From Entamoeba invadens IP1 (lineage: Eukaryota > Evosea > Mastigamoebida > Endamoebidae), in assembly GCF_000330505.1 (NCBI RefSeq), contig NW_004191750.1, positions 13,137-25,982 of the forward strand: a stretch of DNA of 12,846 nucleotides. The letters run 5' to 3'. A program made the translations under genes and the position numbers. Shown here one piece after another: positions 6,255-12,846 of this stretch (the stretch's first letter is position 1; each line of letters starts with the position of its first letter). The notes under the pieces are model-generated. The model saw only the letters and a program-made list of their open reading frames with translations. It ran no database searches and had not been told where the DNA came from.

Positions 6255-7289
6255 TCATAAAAACACAACAAGAAATGAAGAATTCAAAGTTCCCATCTTT
6301 TGGCAGCAACAAGAAACCACCACAACGTTAATGTATTTGCAAACTCTTTTTACAGCGTCCACAACATTTTCCTTCAATTTGAATTTACACGGTTACTGCC
6401 CCACTATACTCTTTGATATCATAAATATGCACCTTTTACTCTTTACTAATCTTTTTATTAAAAACTTCGTTAATTTTCATTGTTTTCTGAAAGAAGGTAG
6501 TATGTTTACAGATCTTTTCACAACTTTTTTTGCGTTTCTGACACCCCATTTGAGTTGTTGTTTTTTGAGATATCTTCCAAGATAATTGCAAGAATTCCCG
6601 CAAGCTTGTGAGCAAGATTCACAGAATGGACCAGCCTTTGTCTGCTTTGTAATCTATTTGACTTCATGTCTTTTTTTGATTGCATTTTTGATGTTAGTCA
6701 ATGAGATATTTCTTCATCCACAGACAATTATTTCACTTTCAATATCAGTGATATTCTTTATGTTGTACTATGAAACAGCACGCTTAACGATGGTGTAGAA
6801 AAATGAAGTTGGGAAGAGTTTGTTTTTGGGAAGCTTTGGCTCTTATAGTTCCTTCTCGTTTTACAAATTGGTAATTGTAAGCAGTTCGACAGTCTTTCCA
6901 ATGCAAAGTCCACACAATACACAGGCAAACACAGCAAACTTCTTGCATCCAAAGAATTGATACTCTGCATCAGATACTTTTTAATTTGTATCAACATTGA
7001 AATAGATTTTCATTGCATTGTTGTAATACTAGCTATAATAATCTACAGTTATTACTTTTTTAGACTTGTTGCAATATGGACTAAAAACCTCCGTGTTCGG
7101 AGTGTTACATATGTTGGGCGTATCCGCAACAGCATCACGTATTGGCTTTGATATTTTTTGATTGTTTTTTTTGCTTCTGGAATTAAATTTGTTAACTTTA
7201 ACATGTGATATAATTTTTTACCTAAAAACTACATTTCATAAAAATAAAACACTATTGATACCACATAAACTTCTTATATCATTATCCAT
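6255..7289 (-). pseudogene. Probable decayed cysteine-rich gene, family unknown
   Basis: One minus-strand frame, from an ATG at 7289 to a TGA at 6255, runs 345 codons with about 11 internal stops and no frame change. That is clearly fewer than expected by chance at this composition, by my rough estimate. The translation has the Lys/Asn/Gln/Cys character of a real protein, for example IRDAVADTPNICNTPNTEVF, KKFAVFACVLCGLC and AGPFCESCSQACGNSC, then a basic stretch (LKWGVRNAKKVVKRS). GC is higher than in the flanks and similar to the intact genes. The plus-strand frames here (6331-6798) are hydrophobic Phe/Leu-rich mirror products. Family and function are not recognised. Alternatives are a multi-exon gene whose introns hide some stops, or a decayed transposon protein. 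No terminal repeats were seen around it. Confidence 0.35.
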
Positions 7290-7621
7290 ATTCAAAAAAA
7301 CAAAAGGACAATTCTTTCAACGAGTATTTAGCATTTTTAATGTGGAGTTTTTTCTTTTAATCACAAAAATATAAAAATGGGAAAGTGAACTCTTAATTTT
7401 TCAAAGTTACTTTTTTAATATTTTTATCAAAAGATATTAAAAGCTAAAAATTTTGATATCTAAACATGCGAAAAGTGTTCTGAACAATGTTTGTGTGATG
7501 ATTAAATTATAACGAACTATGTACATAGCTAGAATTACCTGTATTTTTCTATTACTTGTTTGTCTGTAAAACAAAAAAAATAAACCAGAAATTATCAATT
7601 AAATAAATAAAAAAAAATCAA
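7290..7621. other. Spacer, 3' side of the acyltransferase gene
   Basis: AT-rich; no gene seen. The frame of the decayed cysteine-rich gene can be followed as far as about 7400 with more stops. The stretch next to 7621 is the 3' flank of the acyltransferase gene, which reads toward it. Confidence 0.5.
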
Positions 7622-9197
7622 TTAAATGGAGTTTCTTTTAAATAATTTTTTAGACAAATAGTTTCTAATAGGCTCGTCATAATATTTAAGAACAGCACAA
7701 GAGAATAAAAATGCGATAAATGCAATTTCAAAGAACATCACCCACAAAAAGTATCCAGATTCTTTGTTAAAAGTATTTAACCACACTGACATGTATATCA
7801 AAAACGTTTTGTGTATCATAAACAGTGGATACGACACTTCTCCACAAAAAATCGCGACTTTTTTCATAATGTGATTATTTAATTCACAATTTGTAGCTAT
7901 AAAAAGTGTAAGTGGATATAATATACAAACACAAAACATGCAATATATCGAATTTTGAATATTACTCATATAGTAACTGTTCACTTTAAACGAAACAACA
8001 ACGATTATGGCACTGATTAATGCACCAAACCGTATTTCTGGTCTTTTTCCATATTTTTTTAATCCACCAATTGTGAAATTTCGATACAAATAATTCAATG
8101 ATGATTCCATTAACAAATGAAAATCTTGCTCTCGTGATGCCAACAAAAAAACCACAGCTACCAAAGACATACCCTCTATCAAAGGAAATACCATTAGGAC
8201 ACATACTAAACTCAAAAACATGAAGTTGACTTATAACAAGTAGTAATAAGAATAATAAATCGACTAATGTAACAAATACAATGTGAATATACCTTAAGAA
8301 AAATGCATATACTATTGCAAATAAATACTCAAAGAAAACAGTCCATGTTACTCCGTTTGGTATGAACTCCCAATTGGTATCCCAATTTGGAAATGAAAAT
8401 ATATTAAGCAATAAATACATTAGTATTTTACCAATATTCATCGTGTAAAACGGTGGATATGCAAAGATGGCAATAATTGTACCAAATACTTGCATTGGGA
8501 ATAGTCGAACTACTCGACGCAAAAGAAATGTAAATGGGTTGAAAATTGTATTTTTGGAGGGTTGACATTTTTGTGTGTTTTCACTTGTTTTTATATTTAC
8601 ATCATTCGTCGGCACTTTTTCATCTAAAATAGGTGTTGATATTTCTGTTGCGTTTTTGGTCGTTTTTTCATCATCATTTTTTGTAAGTTGAATTTGAAAA
8701 ATATTTTGATTGACTCCTTTATCATTTAAAGTGGTATCAGTAAGATTATTTTCACTTGTATTTTCAGAAGTACAAGGATTTTCGTCGCTTTCAATGGAAA
8801 AGTTTTCTAATTCTTCATCTTTGTTGACATTTAACAATTTCAAATATTTTAAAATTCTTTTGATCTTTTTCAAAAAGGTGTAAAACATCAAGTTAAAAAT
8901 TTTATATGTTTTTTCAATGAAATTGTAATCTTTATTATTTTTGTTTGTATAAGAAACAAAGAATCCAGAAACTAAAAAGAAGAAGTCAACACCAAGGTAA
9001 CTATGACTGAAAAAATACTTGCCTGCAAATTTGTTGAACATGGAAAGATGACACAACATAATCATAATCGAACAAATTCCTCTTAAAAGTGATACTGTTG
9101 TAAAATAATGTTTCTGTTCGTTATTTGTTTCTTGTTGTGTTATACGTGAAGTATCGATTGTGTCATTTTGTTCAGTGGATATGACACCGTTGAACAT
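7622..9197 (-). CDS. Acyltransferase-3 (OafA-like) membrane protein, frame broken once
   Basis: This predicted polytopic membrane enzyme would transfer acyl groups to an extracytoplasmic substrate, by family knowledge; the substrate is unknown. The ATG at 9197 opens a frame with the family signatures: LRGI (38-41), the conserved His50, a YLGVDFFFLVSGFF segment (67-80), RRVVRLFP (227-234) and WTVFFE (285-290). After about codon 349 the gene continues in the next frame to the TAA at 7622-7624. That frame holds the C-terminal membrane segments and the family motif GEVSYPLFMIHKTF. Together they give about 520 residues. Either one extra base in the A7 run at 8145-8151 (T7 on the coding strand) or a 49-nt GTATGT...TAG intron (8158-8206) would restore the frame. 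The frameshift keeps a family-like segment (FDRGYVFGSCGF) that the intron would remove. Residues about 85-225 form a long hydrophilic Asn/Thr/Glu/Lys-rich insertion. Confidence 0.8.
8145..8151 (-). other. A7 (coding T7) run, likely frameshift site in the acyltransferase
   Basis: Upstream of this run the gene reads in one frame (...DRGYVFGSCGF), and downstream in the next (LLASREQDFHLL...). Removing one T from the run joins the two without loss. The downstream frame has strongly A/T-biased third positions, as elsewhere in the gene, whereas the first frame past this point loses that bias and soon ends. Confidence 0.5.
8158..8206 (-). other. Alternative explanation: 49-nt intron candidate in the acyltransferase
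   Basis: On the coding strand the stretch starts GTATGT and ends TTTGGTAG, and its removal also restores the downstream frame. Entamoeba introns are short and follow GT...TAG, so the size is possible. Against it, the sequence is not as T-rich as typical introns and encodes a family-like RG-containing segment in the upstream frame. Confidence 0.25.
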
Positions 9198-9234
9198 GGT
9201 TTTTATTTCAAGTTTATTCGATTAAATTAGAAAT

Positions 9235-9244
9235 ATTTTTATAT
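9235..9244 (-). promoter_or_regulatory. TATA-like box of the acyltransferase gene
   Basis: On the minus strand ATATAAAAAT lies 37-47 nt upstream of the ATG at 9197, the same spacing as the boxes of the 4064 and 12316 genes. Confidence 0.45.
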
Positions 9245-10420
9245 TAGTTGTTTTGATAGATAATAAAATAACACCAAAAGTTGATATTATACAAAATTGT
9301 GTAGTTTTAAATTTGTTTATTTCGAAACAAAATTATTATTATTTGAATTAAAAATAATTTGTTAAAATCAAATAAAAACAGAAAAAAATAATTGCCAACT
9401 TGATAAAATGTGTAGTTATTAATTAATATTATTATTAAAATTTTATTTAAGATTGTTTTGTATAAATAAATAAGACAAATAATCTTTTATTGAACGTATA
9501 ATTAAAAAATACAACTTTATATATGATTACTTGTGTAAAAACTAAAATATTGTTATTCAATAACATTCAATTAATTCGTCCTTTAAGAATAATGATTAAT
9601 ATTCAATTAAAGTATAAATGTATTATATAAATAAATAATAAGTTTACAATATAAAGAATAATATGGTAAGAAGGTTATTTTTACTAAAATATTTAAAAAA
9701 TGTTTGTTTTTTATATAACTAAAATTTAATATGTATTTATGTTTATTAGTTTCAAATAACTTAAAGAGAATGTTAAAGATTTGTTTATTTCACCAACAAA
9801 AAAATGCAACATCAAATAATAATTTGAACCATTGTAGAAATTTGTAATATGTAATAAAAATCGCACGTATTTGTGATTTTTTTTTCATTTATTTTTTTAA
9901 TTTTTTAAAAACAAACTTTCAAAAATTGTTGCTCAAGTAAACAACACATTTTTACTTATGTAAAAGATATATGTATTATTATTTAGTTATGCACTTACAG
10001 TTATTTATAATAATTTAATTATTGTAATTGAATATTATGAGAAAAAAATAAAATAGAATAAATAGTGCAAATTTGACACTTGCTGAAATAAACAGTTTTT
10101 TAAATGTTTCACTTTATCAAAATCTAAAACTTTAAATTAAAAAAATAAGTCCGTAACATTTTAAATTGTTTATAAATTGAAAACAGTATTAGTATACTTT
10201 TGCAATCTACACAAATCAAATTGATAAAGTATTTAAAAATAAGATAAAATACAACAATATGAATCAATTATTATTTTAAAAATAGTTTATATGTTAAACA
10301 ACTGACCAATCATCGTGTTGTAGACAAATAAATATTTTGTTCTTAGTACTGTAACGTTTATCAAAATTAAAAACTTAATTTTTTCATTTTTTTCACTACA
10401 AATAGATGAGTATTTCTGGA
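9245..10420. other. AT-rich divergent intergenic region
   Basis: This is the larger part of the 1.6-kb gap between two divergent genes. No open frame, RNA fold or inverted repeat with GC content was recognised; T and A runs dominate. Confidence 0.55.
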
Positions 10421-10545
10421 TGTGATAATGATTTAAATATAGTTATCACATTTTTGTGATAACTATCTTTTAATAATAAGATTAACATTTTAATCATCAT
10501 TTTTATTGTTTAGTTGTAATTGATCACATTTATTATTTTTGTGAT
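10421..10545. promoter_or_regulatory. Cluster of TGTGATAA motifs with a 12-bp hairpin
   Basis: TGTGATAA occurs at 10421-10428 and 10455-10462 and inverted (TTATCACA) at 10443-10450. Two shorter copies, ATCACA at 10523-10528 and TGTGAT at 10540-10545, form a second inverted pair. The middle pair makes a perfect 12-bp palindrome (10439-10450 with 10455-10466) around a T4 loop. The cluster lies about 240-360 nt upstream of the secreted-protein gene at 10784. It could be a set of binding sites for a regulator, but no known Entamoeba factor with this site comes to mind. Confidence 0.35.
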
Positions 10546-10783
10546 ATACCCATTCACATATTAAAACTTGTATTTGGTAGTTTATTAAATTAAACACAAT
10601 TTTTTAGTTTTCACATTGAAAACGAAACATCAATTTAACATGTTTAATGATTTATAATTCCATTTAAAAGTAATATTTTGAACAGCCTTAGGGAAAAAAA
10701 TACAAACAAGTCATTAAAAAGAAAAAAAACAAATAAAAACAACATTTTTATTATTATGATCTTATGAAAACTATTAATAACAC

Positions 10784-11740
10784 ATGATAAATACTTCACT
10801 TATATTTTTGTTGTGTTTAGTCATTCGAATTAACAGTCAACCAACAACCGACGAAGAGAATAATGAAGTAAGAAATATACTTTTGAAGTTGTTAGATTAT
10901 CAATGGGATCTTCTCGATGGACTTCTTTTGAATAAAAAGAATATAAAAGATTACATTCCCCCCTTTGATATGAATGATTTTGAAATTACTGGCAAAGTAC
11001 TTAATGAAGAAAAAAGTCTGTATAATTGTTTTAAAGGTGTTTATGAAGATAACATATTATCAAGAGAACAAACTCTCCAGTGTGTCAGATTGTTACAAGA
11101 TTCAATAAACAGCAAACATTATTTTGACATTCATTTATTTATGCTCAAAAGAGTTAATGTATTACAACCAAAATTAGAATATTGTATTAAACATGAAGAC
11201 CAAAATTATAAGACCTTTCTCAATCCTTTAGTAAAGTATTGCTTGTTATTCACAAGTTATTTCAATTTCATTCAAAGTTTGGAACAAAAACAGTTGTTTT
11301 CAGGAGCACCAGCAATACCAAAAGTTAAAAACGATTTGATTGAATTTATGAGAGAATTGAATAATGAAATACTCCTAACATTTGTTTCAAATACCCACAA
11401 AATATTACTGTCAATTCCAAATTTAAGCATGGAATTCATCGAAAGAAAAAGGTCGATTTCAAAACATGAAATGGATAATGTTATATTAGAAGATAAAAAA
11501 GAAAGAAAACCAAAACACCACAACAAGAAACCTCCAAAAACATCGCATACAACTTTTGTACACAATGCAGATTTTGGAATAGAAGAAAACAAAAAAGTTT
11601 TCAAAAAAGAAAAACATCCAACGGCTCGAGGATATAGAGCAAAGGGGTATCTTGCACAAGAAGTTGTTGATGCAGTTAATAAAAATTATCAAAAAGTTGA
11701 AGTACCAGAATGGCCGCTTAAAGAATTAACCTGGGGCTAA
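10784..11740 (+). CDS. Secreted protein of unknown family with basic C-terminal region
   Basis: The product has 318 residues. Residues 1-18 are a signal peptide (core SLIFLLCLVI, probable cut before Gln19), which also supports this start. The mature part begins with acidic residues (about 22-28), followed by a predicted mostly helical domain with four cysteines (C82, C100, C134, C153), perhaps two disulfide bonds. From about 220 to 285 it turns strongly basic (KKERKPKHHNKKPPK, then KKVFKKEKH). The end (TARGYRAKGYLAQEVV to ELTWG) is compact and has no hydrophobic tail, so it should be released or stored in a vacuole rather than anchored. I do not recognise a family. The basic stretch could bind polyanions or a glycan matrix, but that is inference only. 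No introns are needed, and no clear TATA-like box was found at the spacing used by the other genes. Confidence 0.82.
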   Translation: MINTSLIFLLCLVIRINSQPTTDEENNEVRNILLKLLDYQWDLLDGLLLNKKNIKDYIPPFDMNDFEITGKVLNEEKSLYNCFKGVYEDNILSREQTLQCVRLLQDSINSKHYFDIHLFMLKRVNVLQPKLEYCIKHEDQNYKTFLNPLVKYCLLFTSYFNFIQSLEQKQLFSGAPAIPKVKNDLIEFMRELNNEILLTFVSNTHKILLSIPNLSMEFIERKRSISKHEMDNVILEDKKERKPKHHNKKPPKTSHTTFVHNADFGIEENKKVFKKEKHPTARGYRAKGYLAQEVVDAVNKNYQKVEVPEWPLKELTWG

Positions 11741-12280
11741 AATTGAATGAATTTTTTAAAATTATATTCAATCATAACACAAATAAGATATTCTATTTCA
11801 TTATTCAAAAGTTTTTTTAAAAAATAAATATGTAATAATTGTTTATAAATAAAATTAAACAAGATTGTTTTCTACAAATACAATTTTTTAATAATAAAAT
11901 TAAAAATATAAAAATTGTTTTTAAACTTTCATAAAAGTTCAAAACCTTTTTTTCATAACTTTTTTTAATGATAAAAATAACAAATTTGTGTTTTATTTGA
12001 AAATAACATATTTCGAAGTTGAATATTTAATATAAATATTAAATAGTAATATTAAATCTATATAATTAATAATAAACGAAAAGAAAGTTTAACAGTTGTT
12101 GAAAAGTTATTCAAAACTGTTTATTAATTTAATAAAACATGATTTAAACCAAGAAAATATACAGAATTTTATTAACCATTAAGTAATAATAGATAACGAT
12201 AAACAGATTTTTCACTTTCGAAAATTCTACTTTATTCTAAAAGTTGTTATTAACTAAAATTTCTTTTAGTGACATTTTTG
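11741..12280. other. AT-rich intergenic DNA
   Basis: This is the 3' flank of the secreted-protein gene followed by the 5' flank of the transporter gene. It contains a small foldback near the stop (ATTGAAT with ATTCAAT within 11744-11775) and a TTTAATAT/ATATTAAA palindrome near 12028-12045. No gene was seen. Confidence 0.55.
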
Positions 12281-12289
12281 ATATTTAAA
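12281..12289 (+). promoter_or_regulatory. TATA-like box of the transporter gene
   Basis: ATATTTAAA matches the Entamoeba TATA consensus GTATTTAAA in eight of nine bases and lies 35 nt before the ATG at 12316. An A-rich stretch followed by CAATCA just before the ATG may hold the start of transcription. Confidence 0.6.
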
Positions 12290-12315
12290 AATATTGATTC
12301 TTAAAAAACAATCAA

Positions 12316-12846
12316 ATGAACAAAGATAAGATAGTACAAAGTTCTTTAAGAGTTTTGAAATACTTTGTTTACTCAATTTTAAATGGAGGATTGGTTTTTT
12401 CAACTTCAACTGTTTCTTGTTTGATATCTCCGTTTATGTACATAAAAACTGGTATGTCGATATCCACCATATCATTGATATTTGGAGGGATTATACCATT
12501 GATTGTGTCATTTATACAGCCGATATTTGGTCTTTTGTCCGACATTTTCCCAATCAAAAGATTCAAAAGAAGATTTTTTATTGTTATTGGCAGTATTATT
12601 GCAATTATTCTATTGCCATTTGTTTCGTATTCTGACTCAATAGGCATTGCTTTGGGAGATACAAAAGGCACACTTTCAAACTCAACAAATTCATCTTCTG
12701 CAACAGAAAACGACATGATAATCAGTCAAGTACTTGGTGTCATTTTCATATCATTTTCTAGCACTTCAGTTGTAATTGTTCAAAACATGGACAGAGCTTT
12801 AATAGTAGACAACATAGAGTCAGAGTATCAACACAATGCAAATTCT
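12316..12846 (+). CDS. Major facilitator transporter, sugar-transporter-like, 5' part only
   Basis: The frame is open from the ATG at 12316 to the window edge, 177 codons without a stop, so the gene is cut by the edge. Four membrane segments are visible (about residues 13-38, 49-67, 87-105, 135-156). Between the second and third lies QPIFGLLSD (68-76) followed by KRFKRR (81-86). This is the motif-A-type loop in the form G..SD...R.RR seen in plant sucrose transporters and the animal SLC45 group. After segment four comes DRALIVDN (159-166), like the RA..AD motif of the same group. The loop at 106-134 is Ser/Asn-rich with two possible glycosylation sites (N122, N125). A normal member has about 12 segments and 400-600 residues. 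Membrane transport is well supported; a sugar substrate is inference. The start is supported by the TATA-like box. Confidence 0.8.
   Translation, partial: MNKDKIVQSSLRVLKYFVYSILNGGLVFSTSTVSCLISPFMYIKTGMSISTISLIFGGIIPLIVSFIQPIFGLLSDIFPIKRFKRRFFIVIGSIIAIILLPFVSYSDSIGIALGDTKGTLSNSTNSSSATENDMIISQVLGVIFISFSSTSVVIVQNMDRALIVDNIESEYQHNANS

Noticed and set aside
6331..6798. Long plus-strand frame with a single stop, opposite the decayed gene
   Set aside because: The translation is Phe/Leu/Thr-rich, typical of the antisense of a Lys/Asn-rich coding strand; the minus strand reads better.
6255..7289. Stop-codon reassignment (TAA/TAG as Gln) or C-to-T editing to explain the open frame
   Set aside because: The intact genes in the window use TAA as a normal stop. 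Every stop codon is one C-to-T change from Gln or Arg, so that pattern carries no information.
7162..7374. Plus-strand open frame of 70 codons
   Set aside because: It is low-complexity and hydrophobic, in AT-rich DNA at the edge of the decayed gene, with no support.
8176..8206. 31-nt intron in the acyltransferase, same donor with a nearer TAG
   Set aside because: It is shorter than known Entamoeba introns, although it would also restore the frame.
11272..11692. Two minus-strand open frames inside the secreted-protein gene
   Set aside because: They are mirror frames of a Lys/Glu-rich coding strand, giving Phe/Ser-rich products.
12369..12716. Minus-strand and second plus-strand open frames within the transporter gene
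   Set aside because: They are shadows of the open plus-strand transporter frame, which has membrane segments and the motif-A loop.
1..12846. CRISPR arrays, rRNA genes, bacterial-type operons
   Set aside because: No spaced direct repeats, no rRNA segments and no ribosome binding sites or polycistronic layout; the window is eukaryotic in character.

Overview
The window looks like nuclear DNA of a very AT-rich protist. The best fit is Entamoeba, most likely an E. invadens-like species. The reasons are: tRNA genes of eukaryotic type, one with an intron placed after position 37; short genes with TATA-like boxes only about 35-47 nt upstream of the ATG, which implies very short 5' UTRs; small secreted or GPI-anchored lineage-type proteins; and DNA-transposon debris of Mutator and mariner type, known to be common in E. 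invadens. The species call is inference; no marker gene is present.

Layout. 1-4027 holds no convincing gene but two well-defined non-autonomous DNA elements. The first (561-1568) is mariner-like, with a TA duplication, about 25-bp terminal inverted repeats and a remnant of a transposase N-terminus. The second (2331-2764) is a Mutator-like MITE with 25/26-bp terminal repeats and a perfect 9-bp target duplication; its core is strikingly GC-rich and folds into a long nested hairpin. At 4064-4627 lies a gene for a small six-cysteine secreted protein with a C-terminal hydrophobic tail (probable GPI anchor). At 5548-6023 there is a trio of tRNA genes (Ile-UAU with a 10-nt intron, a structurally defective Lys-UUU, Gly-UCC), all on + and separated by plain AT-rich DNA. 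From 7289 down to 6255, on -, there is a probable decayed cysteine-rich gene.

From 9197 down to 7622, on -, is an acyltransferase-3 (OafA-like) membrane protein with an unusually long hydrophilic insertion. Its reading frame breaks near 8145-8206, either by a frameshift in an A7/T7 run or by a 49-nt intron. A 1.6-kb AT-rich divergent intergenic region with a cluster of TGTGATAA motifs separates it from a + strand gene at 10784-11740. That gene encodes a secreted protein of unknown family, with four cysteines and a lysine-rich basic tail. The window ends inside the 5' part of a major facilitator gene (12316 to beyond 12846) that resembles the sucrose/SLC45-type sugar transporters.

The protein genes do not form an evident pathway. 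All four intact or nearly intact products enter the secretory or membrane system (surface protein, membrane acyltransferase, secreted protein, transporter), but no operon-like or functional coupling can be shown. The most notable items are the structured core of the Mutator-like MITE, the frame break in the acyltransferase, the defective tRNA-Lys and the decayed cysteine-rich gene.
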